Positions 1-6,497 of a stretch of DNA of 12,356 nt are shown piece after piece. A program made the translations under genes and the position numbers. The DNA is from Planctomycetota bacterium. Lineage in GTDB: Bacteria > Planctomycetota > Phycisphaerae > Sedimentisphaerales > Anaerobacaceae. The notes below the pieces were generated by a model. The model ran no database searches, had not been told where the DNA came from, and saw nothing but the letters and a program-made list of their open reading frames with translations. Numbering within the stretch: the first letter of the stretch is position 1; every line of letters starts with the position of its first letter. The DNA is taken from positions 1,927-14,282 of the forward strand of contig JAFNGF010000385.1 of assembly GCA_017885385.1 (NCBI GenBank), written 5' to 3'.

Positions 1-2
1 AC

Positions 3-581
3 CGGCAGCAGTTTATTGAGCAGAGCGGCTTGTCTTTAGAGCCTGCGCCGCTCCAGCCGGGTAAGGCTCTAATAAGAACTAGCGCAGCTGACAGTGTCCG
101 GGGCAGGGAGCTGCTAAAAGAAATAGACGTTGACTTTTCTAACAAGCTTCTGGTTATCCACCCGGGCAGCGGCGGGTGTAACAAGTGCTGGCACCTGGAC
201 AATTTTTTGGCCGTAGCAATGGCATTGCGCTCGAAAGGGATGGAAGTCGTGTTCTTATTAGGACCGGCGGAGATGGACAGATTCAACAATGCCAGCATCA
301 GAGACATAAAAAGCACCGCAAGATGCCTTACAGATTTGTCTTTGACGCAGGTATTGGGTATTCTGAGCTGTGCGGATGGATTTGTGGGGAACGACAGCGG
401 TATTACGCACCTGGCAGCGGCAATGGGCGTCAGAACACTGGCGGTTTTCGGCCCAACCGACCCTGCCGTTTATAAACCTATCGGTCCAGCGGTGACGATA
501 CTGTCTTGCGGGGCGTCCGCGTTCACGGAGCAGCCGTCGGCCTGTCTGCAGCAAGAGCTTGTGCAGGTCCTGCTCGGGTAA
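3..581 (+). CDS. Glycosyltransferase family 9 (heptosyltransferase-like), 5' end missing
   Basis: This is the C-terminal part (about 192 residues) of a GT9 enzyme, the family of ADP-heptose:LPS heptosyltransferases that build the LPS inner core at the cytoplasmic face of the inner membrane. The frame is open from the first bases of the window, so the start is outside; the TTG at 30 is internal. Visible family marks are HPGSGG followed by K-x-W (from 159), at the start of the nucleotide-sugar-binding C-terminal Rossmann domain, then GNDSGITHLAAAMG (387-428) and FGPTDP, the usual GT9 donor-binding region. GT9 proteins are usually about 330-370 residues, so roughly the N-terminal acceptor half is missing. 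The lpx and LPS-kinase genes that follow suit a core-oligosaccharide role. The exact sugar donor (heptose or another) cannot be read from this half. Confidence 0.85.
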   Translation, partial: RQQFIEQSGLSLEPAPLQPGKALIRTSAADSVRGRELLKEIDVDFSNKLLVIHPGSGGCNKCWHLDNFLAVAMALRSKGMEVVFLLGPAEMDRFNNASIRDIKSTARCLTDLSLTQVLGILSCADGFVGNDSGITHLAAAMGVRTLAVFGPTDPAVYKPIGPAVTILSCGASAFTEQPSACLQQELVQVLLG

Positions 582-743
582 TGTAAAAAAAGCTGACTTT
601 GCAGCGCAGTAGCTCTATGGCTTAGATAGGTCAAGAGGGTGCGATACCCCGCCCTAATAGTCGCAAAAACAGGCCCAGCAACAAAGGTTTTCTGCCGGGA
701 GCTTCGCCCGATCTAAAGTCGACAGACCGCGCTGAGCTGGGGG

Positions 744-771
744 TTGACCATACGCGGGTACGCAGTATAAT
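744..771 (+). promoter_or_regulatory. Predicted sigma70-type promoter for lpxD-lpxI-kinase
   Basis: TTGACC at 744-749 is separated by 16 bp from a perfect TATAAT at 766-771. The -35 box matches the consensus in five of six positions and the spacer is one base short of ideal. Transcription would begin near 778, giving a leader of about 145 bases before the lpxD ATG at 924. The call rests on sequence match and position alone. Confidence 0.6.
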
Positions 772-832
772 AACTCTTTTGCTTTTTAGACCGGCAGATA
801 AAGCCTGTTTTGTCGTTCCTGAGCGAGATAAT

Positions 833-853
833 CGGATTTCTTTGAGAAATCTG
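833..853 (+). other. Small hairpin in the lpxD leader
   Basis: CGGATTTC (833-840) pairs with GAAATCTG (846-853), including one G-T wobble, around a five-base TTTGA loop. It lies downstream of the predicted promoter and about 70 bases before lpxD. No T run follows, so it is not a standard terminator. It could be a leader structure or chance. Confidence 0.3.
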
Positions 854-923
854 CAGAATGGTAGCTTAGCCCCTGCGAATGAGCGGCGGCAGAATAGAGA
901 ATCGCTGATAAAAAGGTGTCTAT

Positions 924-1985
924 ATGCAAGATCGAACCCTTGGTGAATTGGCTGCTTATGTGGAAGGCCAGGTCGTCGGCGACCCAAATGTGGTAATCAG
1001 ATCTGCCGGTACCCTCGGGCGGGCAAAGGAAGGCGACATCAGCTTCTTGGTCAACCGCAAGTACCAAAAACAACTGCGAACCACCAAGGCCAGCGCCGTA
1101 ATCGTGGGCAAAGACACCACCGAAGCTGCGGTTCCCCTTCTGATAGCTGAGGACCCCTACTATGCCTTCATGCAAATTATGGTGCTGCTGCACGGTCACC
1201 GAAAGCACAAAAAGGTAGGCATCAGCCCACGGTCTTCGATCTCAGATAGCGCAAAAGTTGGAGTAGACTGCCATATTCACGATTTTGTAGTAATTGCCGA
1301 TGAGGCAAAAATCGGAGACGGCTGCATAATCTACCCCAGTGTGTACATCGGGCAGGGCGTAGAAATCGGCAATGACAGTATAATATACCCGAACGTTACC
1401 ATGTATGACGGATGCAAGATAGGCAGCCGTGTGATCATAAATGCGAATTCTACGATCGGCGAAGACGGCTTTGGCTACGCCAGCCACAAAGGCGTACATC
1501 ACAAGATACCGCAAATTGGCGGCGTGGTTATAGAAGACGATGTAGAAATCGGCGCCTGTTGTGGAATCGAACGAGGCACGCTCGGTGATACCATTATAGG
1601 CCAGGGCAGTAAGCTGGGCGACCTGGTAACGATTGGACACGGCGCCAAGATAGGCCCATATTGTCTGCTCGTTGCTCAGGTAGGTATTGCCGGCTCGACA
1701 ACCCTCGGACATCATTGTGTGGTAGCAGGCCAGGTTGGCATTGTCGGCCATATCAACATCGGGAATAATGTCACAATTGCAGCCCAGGCCGGCGTCGTTA
1801 ACAGCATTCCAGACGGGCAAGTGGTGCTTGGCGCCCCTGCTATCGAAGCGAGTCAGGGCAGACGCGCTTATAGCATGATACAGTATCTGCCGGAAATGCG
1901 ACAAAACATCCGGAACCTTCAAGGTCTGATTGGGCAGCTTACCTCATCTGCCGGGCCAGATTCCGAAAAATCGTCTGAACAATAG
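924..1985 (+). CDS. lpxD: UDP-3-O-acylglucosamine N-acyltransferase LpxD
   Basis: LpxD transfers a hydroxyacyl chain from acyl-ACP to the 2-amino group of UDP-3-O-acyl-GlcN, the third step of lipid A synthesis, in the cytoplasm as a trimer. The 353-residue length is normal. Residues 1-100 form the uridine-binding N-terminal domain (GDI-x-FL near 38-42); residues 100-305 are a left-handed beta helix of hexapeptide repeats; the C-terminal tail (about 312-340) is helical, as in the family. The signature GEDGFGY lies at 179-185, followed by KIPQIGGV. The proposed catalytic histidine H239 (in TIGHGAKIG) and H276 (in GIVGH) fall at the same positions as in the E. coli enzyme. The ATG at 924 is preceded by AAAGGTG at good distance. 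It leads the lpxI-kinase unit; lpxA, lpxC and fabZ are not nearby. Confidence 0.97.
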   Translation: MQDRTLGELAAYVEGQVVGDPNVVIRSAGTLGRAKEGDISFLVNRKYQKQLRTTKASAVIVGKDTTEAAVPLLIAEDPYYAFMQIMVLLHGHRKHKKVGISPRSSISDSAKVGVDCHIHDFVVIADEAKIGDGCIIYPSVYIGQGVEIGNDSIIYPNVTMYDGCKIGSRVIINANSTIGEDGFGYASHKGVHHKIPQIGGVVIEDDVEIGACCGIERGTLGDTIIGQGSKLGDLVTIGHGAKIGPYCLLVAQVGIAGSTTLGHHCVVAGQVGIVGHINIGNNVTIAAQAGVVNSIPDGQVVLGAPAIEASQGRRAYSMIQYLPEMRQNIRNLQGLIGQLTSSAGPDSEKSSEQ

Positions 1986-2029
1986 TAATGTATGCGTAAG
2001 CCGTCGCTATGTAGTTCCGCGCCGATGTT

Positions 2030-2866
2030 ATGGATGATTCGGATATACTTGGTTTGATTGCGGGTGAGGGCAGGTTGCCCTTTCTGGTGGCCGCCGGCGC
2101 CAAAAAGGCGGGGCTAAAGGTAGTCTGCGTCGGCCTTGCGGGTAGCGCGGAAAGCAGCCTGGCGGACGAAGTGCACGTTTTCTATAGGGTTGCGCTTGCC
2201 CGGCCGGGCTCCTGGATACGCAAGTTAAAAAGACATCGCGTGACCAGAACAATTATGGTCGGGCGAGTTGCCAAGTGGCGGCTTTTCACGCCCTGGCGCA
2301 TTGTGCACTATTTGCCGGACTGGCGAGCATTGCGAATATATTATTGGCGGCTTCGCGGCAAAAACAGGTTGTCAAATTCTATTTTACAGGCCATAGCCGA
2401 CGAATTGGCTACGGGCGGGATATTCCTGGAGAATTCCATCATGTACTGTAAGGAGCACCTGGCAGCGGCAGGCCTGATGACGCAACATAAGCCAAGTGCG
2501 GCAGTCCAGGACGATATCGAATTCGGCTGGCAAATGGTGGTAAAGCTCAGTGAGCTGGACATAGGCCAGGCAATTGCAGTCAAAGAAAGAGAAGTGCTCG
2601 CGGTCGAGGCGACAGAGGGTACGGCGGCAATGATCGAGCGGGCGGGCCAGCTCTGCAAATCAGGCGGCTGGACACTAATCAAGGCATCCAGACCGAGTCA
2701 GGACATGCGATTCGATGTGCCCTGCGTCGGGCCTGATACTATCAGGAGCTTAGCCGGAAACGGCGGCAAGTGCCTGGTAGTACATGCAGCCAAGACTATA
2801 ATTATCGACAAGCCGAAAACAATAAAACTGGCCGATGAGCTGGGTATTGTGGTTCTGGGAAGGTAG
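2030..2866 (+). CDS. lpxI: UDP-2,3-diacylglucosamine pyrophosphatase LpxI
   Basis: LpxI cleaves UDP-2,3-diacylglucosamine to lipid X and UMP, replacing the unrelated LpxH in many non-enteric lineages. The 278-residue length suits the family. The N-terminal domain opens with LGLIAGEGRLPFLVA (7-21), the typical DUF1009 start; the C-terminal domain carries ELDIGQAIAVKE (175-186), AVEATEGTAAMIERAG (191-206) and the diagnostic QDMRFDVPCVGPDTI (224-238). D225 falls where an aspartate needed for activity is reported in the Caulobacter enzyme. The middle segment, RGKNRLSNSIL (109-119), departs from the more usual RGDxxLL-like stretch as I remember it. The ATG at 2030 is 44 bases after lpxD; I see no clear Shine-Dalgarno sequence, so it may depend on coupling, or the start may be slightly off. 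It follows LpxD's product by one step (LpxD, then LpxI). Confidence 0.93.
   Translation: MDDSDILGLIAGEGRLPFLVAAGAKKAGLKVVCVGLAGSAESSLADEVHVFYRVALARPGSWIRKLKRHRVTRTIMVGRVAKWRLFTPWRIVHYLPDWRALRIYYWRLRGKNRLSNSILQAIADELATGGIFLENSIMYCKEHLAAAGLMTQHKPSAAVQDDIEFGWQMVVKLSELDIGQAIAVKEREVLAVEATEGTAAMIERAGQLCKSGGWTLIKASRPSQDMRFDVPCVGPDTIRSLAGNGGKCLVVHAAKTIIIDKPKTIKLADELGIVVLGR
2857..2863 (+). promoter_or_regulatory. Ribosome binding site that decides the kinase start
   Basis: GGGAAGG lies at the very end of lpxI, 7 bases before the TTG at 2871. It supports that TTG over the upstream ATG at 2835, which has no comparable site. The arrangement also suggests coupling of the kinase to lpxI translation. Confidence 0.55.
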
Positions 2867-2870
2867 CAGC

Positions 2871-4385
2871 TTGAACACCGCTTACGACAAAATCCAAAGA
2901 AAAAAACGAACAGTGTATATTCATAAGGACTTTCGGTCCGAGGCATTCGAAGAAGCTTTGTTGGCCGGCGAAAAGGAGCTCCACAACCGCTATGCCCCGA
3001 AACAAATTCCGTCATCAGAATCTGCCCGTGTATATAAGTTTGTGGTTGACCATCAGGGCACAAAAAAAAGCGTCTATCTGAAGGAAAACATCCCAACATC
3101 TTTCTGGAGTTTCATAAAGAATCTGGCGCGTGCCAGCCGAGCCAGACGCGCCTTTAATGCGACGGTCATGCTTGCTAAGCACGGCTTCGCAGCTCCTGCC
3201 ATCGTGGCATTCGGTGAGGACAGACTTGGTCTTTTTCGGACAGGAAACTTCATAGCCACACTCGAAGTTGAGGATGCTAAACCGATCCATCAATTGCTTG
3301 CTGATAACCCCTCGGTCTTGGCCGGGACACAACTGCAATACAGACGCCGACTAATACGAGCACTTGGAAAAACTGTGGGCAGAATGCACGCCGCGGGTAT
3401 TTTTCACGGCGACCTGCGATTAGGCAATGTATTGGCCAGGCAAGAAGAGAAAGGCTGGCGGCTCTTTTTCCTCGATAATGAGCGAACTCGGAAATTCAGC
3501 AGGTTACCTCATCGGCTACGGGCAAAGAACCTGGTACAAGTGAATATGGCCCCTCGGGGCCTATTTACCAACATCGACCGGATGAGATTTTTCAAGGAGT
3601 ATTGCACCGAAAACGCAACCGCGAAAGAGCAGAAGATAGCTCTGATAAGAAAGATTCTTGAAAGAACCGACCGGCGTTTGAGTGAGAAAAAAAGATGCAG
3701 CAGAGAGCTTAGAAAGTGTCTCAGGACGAACGAGAGATATCTACGAATTAAGGTGGGCAGGAACCTTGCTGTGTTTGACAGGGCCTTTTGCGGAGGTAAC
3801 GGAGCTACAAATCCTGCCGATTTTGTACGACAAATAGATGCATTGATGGACAAGGGACAAACTCTCAAGAATGACAGCACCTGCTGTGTATCCCGTTTGA
3901 CGTGGAATGACAGGGACATAGTCGTCAAACGATACAATCATAAAGGCCTTATCCACTCGCTGCGTCATACCATAAAGAAGGCCCGTGCCCGGCGAGGGTG
4001 GCTGCACGCACATCGGCTTGGAATACTCAACATTGCTACGCCAAGGCCGATAGGCTACATTGACCAGCGAAGAGGTTTACTTACATGGAAATCCTATCTA
4101 ACAACCGAATACGTTGAGGGACAGATACTCTATCATTTTCTCAGGGACAGCAATGTCACCCAAGAAAGACGCTCAATAGTAGCTCAGCAGGTTGCAGAGC
4201 TGCTGGACAAGCTCGGTAAATACCGGATCACTCACGGCGATCTAAAGCATTCCAATGTCTTGATTACAGAGACCGGACCTGTTTTAACTGACCTTGATGC
4301 GATGAAAGTATACCGGTGCAACTGGTGGTTCAAAATCAAAAAGAATAAAGATAGAGCGCGCCTCAAAAAAAACACATACCCGTAA
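2871..4385 (+). CDS. Tandem Kdo/heptose kinase-like protein (two InaA/WaaP-type kinase domains)
   Basis: This 504-residue protein holds two complete small-kinase domains of the Kdo kinase/InaA/WaaP group, which phosphorylate LPS inner-core sugars with ATP. Domain 1: candidate ATP lysine in VYLKEN (about K71), catalytic loop HGDLRLGN (179-186), metal-binding Asp in FFLDNE (D202). Domain 2: lysine in VVKRYN (K353), catalytic loop HGDLKHSN (455-462), metal Asp in LTDLDAM (474-476). Both also share a basic ARARR/RARR stretch after the lysine, so they look like paralogous domains; both appear catalytically intact. Single-domain Kdo kinases are about 240 residues. I chose the TTG at 2871 because GGGAAGG (2857-2863) sits at proper distance; an ATG at 2835 would overlap lpxI by 32 bases and encode an unrelated-looking leader. 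No signal peptide or membrane segment. Its place after lpxI supports an LPS-core substrate, but which sugar each domain uses is unknown. Confidence 0.85.
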   Translation: MNTAYDKIQRKKRTVYIHKDFRSEAFEEALLAGEKELHNRYAPKQIPSSESARVYKFVVDHQGTKKSVYLKENIPTSFWSFIKNLARASRARRAFNATVMLAKHGFAAPAIVAFGEDRLGLFRTGNFIATLEVEDAKPIHQLLADNPSVLAGTQLQYRRRLIRALGKTVGRMHAAGIFHGDLRLGNVLARQEEKGWRLFFLDNERTRKFSRLPHRLRAKNLVQVNMAPRGLFTNIDRMRFFKEYCTENATAKEQKIALIRKILERTDRRLSEKKRCSRELRKCLRTNERYLRIKVGRNLAVFDRAFCGGNGATNPADFVRQIDALMDKGQTLKNDSTCCVSRLTWNDRDIVVKRYNHKGLIHSLRHTIKKARARRGWLHAHRLGILNIATPRPIGYIDQRRGLLTWKSYLTTEYVEGQILYHFLRDSNVTQERRSIVAQQVAELLDKLGKYRITHGDLKHSNVLITETGPVLTDLDAMKVYRCNWWFKIKKNKDRARLKKNTYP

Positions 4386-4454
4386 GCCAAAGGTAACAAG
4401 AAACGTCAAAACAGCCGCCCAGTCTAATCCGGCGACCCAGTGGAGTCTGTGCCT
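4386..4454. other. Short convergent gap without a clear terminator
   Basis: These 69 bases separate the two facing gene runs. I found only a weak GCCG/CGGC pair around a 12-base loop (near 4410-4427) and no T run on either strand, so no intrinsic terminator can be called. Confidence 0.4.
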
Positions 4455-5186
4455 TCAAAGGGCGACTTGTTTTAGATTCAAAAAGATGGCGTTGCCCCAC
4501 ATTATCATCCCATTGCGGTCATACTTAGGTCTAAAAACATCGTATAATACAAATCCGTATTCCCGAAGAAATAAATCCACTTCGCTGTAGATCGCAGCAT
4601 CATCGTATAGGGGGTTAAACCATATCTCCGCATACACCAAAAGCGCCGGACCAGCAAGCAGACAAGCTGCGCCGCGCAGGGCCTTGAGCTCCGCGCCTTG
4701 AATGTCAAATTTCATCAGCTGGATGGCGGGGCTGCCATTGCGCTTCGCCCATTCATCAATGGTAACGACCCTGGTCTCTTCCAGATGTTTTACAACTGCA
4801 CCCTGCGGACTTATCTCCCGAAGGCGTTTTCCGGGGCTAAGCAACGACGTACAGCCGGGCGATTCGGTTACGTAAAGAGTGGCGGTTCCTTCCCGGTCAG
4901 ATAACGCCAGAAACTCGGGATGAAATCTGGGCTCAGCTTTTGCGTACTTGGTAAGCGTATCCGCATAAATGGGGTTGGGCTCAAACGCGTAGACGTGCGC
5001 CGCCGGGAACTTTTGCAGAAGCTTTTTTGATACTCGCCCATCACTTGCCCCTGCGTCGATGATGCCTGTCACTTCCCGGCCTTTCAAAAGGCGTGATATA
5101 ACTTGATAAGGTTCATAGAGAGACACCAGGTTTTTATCTTTGCCAAGAATCCTTTTTTTTATGAACGTACTGAATTGATTTGTCAC
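4455..5186 (-). CDS. FkbM family SAM-dependent methyltransferase
   Basis: This 243-residue protein matches the FkbM family, O-methyltransferases often found in polysaccharide and natural-product clusters. The SAM-binding loop DAGASDG is at 44-50, the acidic strand FEPNP at 68-72, a TIDEW motif at 142-146 (family usual: TLDE), and the family signature KFDIQGAELKAL at 159-170. The start is a GTG, chosen because GAGAGG (5198-5193) lies 6 bases upstream; no better start exists nearby. It is the last gene of the minus-strand run, 57 bases after the acyltransferase, and faces the kinase gene. It probably methylates a hydroxyl on a glycan or its precursor, but the acceptor cannot be read from the sequence. 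Confidence 0.88.
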   Translation of the reverse strand: MTNQFSTFIKKRILGKDKNLVSLYEPYQVISRLLKGREVTGIIDAGASDGRVSKKLLQKFPAAHVYAFEPNPIYADTLTKYAKAEPRFHPEFLALSDREGTATLYVTESPGCTSLLSPGKRLREISPQGAVVKHLEETRVVTIDEWAKRNGSPAIQLMKFDIQGAELKALRGAACLLAGPALLVYAEIWFNPLYDDAAIYSEVDLFLREYGFVLYDVFRPKYDRNGMIMWGNAIFLNLKQVAL

Positions 5187-5243
5187 ATTTATCCTCTCGA
5201 AAGTGCGAAGTCAAACCGCTGTTTATGCAAAATACATTTTCCT

Positions 5244-5702
5244 TTAGCTCTTGGGTCGTGGTTTCAACGGCCGAGCCGGCACGCCGACACAAATCATCTC
5301 CGGCGGCAGGTCTTTAGTGACAATGCTGCCGGCGCCAACGAGCGCACCATCACCAATTGTAACGCCCGGCAAAACAATGACTCCTGCTCCCAGCCAGCAG
5401 TTGCTCCCAATTTTGACGGGGGAATTGATTCTGATTCTCTTGGACATGTCGTGATTGGCTGTGACGATTATGACACCGGGCGCGATCGGCGTTAAATCCC
5501 CTATGTAAATCGGGGCCTGGGCCTCCAGGGTGACATTGCAGCCGATACTGACGTCGTCGCCAATCGTTATGTTCATAGGTTTTTTTACCCTCAGCCCTCT
5601 CTCGATGGCAACACGGTTTCCCACATGCATCTTGGCCATGTAGTAACGAACCTCCTGGCGTTCCAGCCACAGCAGCAGTCGATGCACAAGCGACTTAAAC
5701 AT
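5244..5702 (-). CDS. Hexapeptide-repeat O-acetyltransferase (WcaF/LacA-like)
   Basis: This 152-residue left-handed beta-helix protein resembles sugar O-acetyltransferases such as WcaF and galactoside/maltose acetyltransferases, which use acetyl-CoA. After a basic N-terminal helix (1-20), hexapeptide turns run from about 40 to 125. The catalytic-type histidine is H84 in TANHD, followed by SNCWLGAGVIVLPGVTIG (100-117) and the closing GAGSIVTKDLP...GVPARPLK. The start is the ATG at 5702 because AAGGAG (5715-5710) sits 7 bases upstream; the ATG at 5741 would add 13 residues whose DNA belongs to the broken glycosyltransferase relic. It likely acetylates a sugar hydroxyl of the surface glycan. Confidence 0.85.
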   Translation of the reverse strand: MFKSLVHRLLLWLERQEVRYYMAKMHVGNRVAIERGLRVKKPMNITIGDDVSIGCNVTLEAQAPIYIGDLTPIAPGVIIVTANHDMSKRIRINSPVKIGSNCWLGAGVIVLPGVTIGDGALVGAGSIVTKDLPPEMICVGVPARPLKPRPKS

Positions 5703-5704
5703 AG

Positions 5705-5832
5705 TTAAACTCCTTGCCGAGGCAAACGCGGAAGGTTCCATCCGCCCGATTTCCGCAAGGCGTCCGGATAAATATCAACTCGCTGTCGAAAACTTGCCCT
5801 TGCTGATTATTTGTCAGGATTGGTAACTTCAT
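5705..5832 (-). pseudogene. Frameshifted N-terminal relic of a GT4 glycosyltransferase
   Basis: This stretch between the methyltransferase and the acyltransferase is the decayed start of a glycosyltransferase related to the intact GT4 gene at 7482. From the ATG at 5832 it reads MKLPILTNNQQG, matching the GT4 start (V/M)NLLILTNNPDR. After a one-base loss near 5795 the next frame reads SFRQRVDIYPDALRKSG, against SFRQRIGAYCDILRRNG in the intact protein (10 of 17 identical), then a weaker LPRLPRQGV against AKLPPGLL before a TAA at 5707-5705. At DNA level the 13-mer gattatttgtcag is shared exactly (5805-5817 and 7455-7467), and cgctgtcgaaa (5781-5791) matches cgctgccgaaa (7430-7440). The rest of the gene is gone; the acyltransferase start follows immediately. 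As it stands the first frame encodes only a 45-residue peptide. I see no donor for a repair, so I call it non-functional. Confidence 0.8.
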
Positions 5833-5846
5833 TTACTCATGGAGAA

Positions 5847-6497
5847 TTATTTGACTGCTTCCAAGTTTAGGCTGATTGGATACTGCCTGCCCTGTACTGT
5901 GATTTTCCGAGAAGCGCGATCTTTGAAGTTGTGGTGCCGGCAATTATCAGGGTCCCACGGTACGACCTCTCGAAATCCAGCTTCTCTAAGCAATTCTGAC
6001 AGCCCCTGATGATTGAAGATCGAATAGTGAATATTATACTGATGATCCTGGCCGCCCATCAACTGCTGAGAGATCGCTTTTGTATCTTTGCCTGAAGCGT
6101 TATAGACCTCTACTAATCGGTCAAAGTCGGGAACAGAGAGCCTCAAGACGCCGCCCTCTTTAAGGACTCTTTTCATCTCCAACAGAACTTTCTTAAGCTC
6201 ACTTCCTTTTACGTGCTCCAGGATATGGCACATGTACACCAGGTCGACCGTACCGTCAGCGAAATCAACCAGATGACTAATGTCGCTCGTGACAATATGC
6301 ACGTGCGCATAAGGCTGGGCGTCCACATTGATAAACTCGGGGCTGTTGATCTTCCCACATCCAATGTGAAGCAGGGTTTTGCCCTGGGCGTCCTTAGGAT
6401 AAGGCGGTTGTATGTATCGCCGCTTCGCAAAGGACAGTCTCCTCTTTACGGCTCTTCGCCATTCGCGCAGCCTATCGCTCATATAGCTTGCGTCCAT
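5847..6497 (-). CDS. SAM-dependent methyltransferase (COG4627-like)
   Basis: This 216-residue class I methyltransferase has the SAM loop LLHIGCGK at 42-49, INVDAQ (56-61) after strand 2, DLVYMCHILEHV (85-96) as motif IV, and the core end EMKRVLKEGGVLRLSVPDFDRL (107-128 region). It resembles the predicted methyltransferases found in LPS and polysaccharide clusters and is related to the one at 10233-10820. The ATG at 6497 overlaps the GT4 gene by 26 bases; an ATG at 6482 would overlap it by 11 and lose five residues. Neither has a strong Shine-Dalgarno site, so the exact start is open. Substrate unknown; a sugar hydroxyl or phosphate is the usual guess in this context. Confidence 0.8.
   Translation of the reverse strand: MDASYMSDRLREWRRAVKRRLSFAKRRYIQPPYPKDAQGKTLLHIGCGKINSPEFINVDAQPYAHVHIVTSDISHLVDFADGTVDLVYMCHILEHVKGSELKKVLLEMKRVLKEGGVLRLSVPDFDRLVEVYNASGKDTKAISQQLMGGQDHQYNIHYSIFNHQGLSELLREAGFREVVPWDPDNCRHHNFKDRASRKITVQGRQYPISLNLEAVK

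Larger units (their letters stand above)
582..923 (+). other. Non-coding gap with the lpxD leader
   Basis: These 342 bases between the GT9 gene and lpxD have stops in all forward frames and nothing that reads as a protein. They hold a strong promoter (744-771) and a leader hairpin (833-853). I saw no tRNA-like fold and no convincing terminator after the GT9 stop: only 4-bp stems, such as GGGT/ACCC near 640 and CGGG/CCCG near 700, neither followed by a T run. The presence of a promoter suggests that the GT9 gene ends an upstream unit and lpxD starts a new one. Confidence 0.6.

Noticed and set aside
638..720. Small inverted repeats after the GT9 gene as a terminator
   Set aside because: Stems are only four base pairs and no T run follows.
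631..1208. Two minus-strand frames (631-987 and 786-1208) crossing the lpxD leader
   Set aside because: Both run antisense into lpxD, have low-complexity arginine/leucine-rich or unremarkable translations, and cover the predicted promoter; they read as shadows.
1242..1922. A 226-codon open frame on the minus strand inside lpxD
   Set aside because: It lies wholly antisense to a clear lpxD; its translation shows no family motif, and long antisense frames are common opposite hexapeptide-repeat genes.
2835..2870. ATG at 2835 as the kinase start
   Set aside because: It overlaps lpxI by 32 bases, lacks a ribosome site and adds 12 residues unlike the family; the TTG at 2871 has GGGAAGG at proper distance.
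3509..3937. Minus-strand frame of 142 codons inside the kinase gene
   Set aside because: Antisense to the linker and second domain of an intact two-domain kinase; its composition is what an arginine/lysine-rich gene gives on the opposite strand.
5703..5741. ATG at 5741 as the WcaF-like start
   Set aside because: The extra 13 residues come from DNA that belongs to the GT4 relic, while AAGGAG lies 7 bases before the ATG at 5702.
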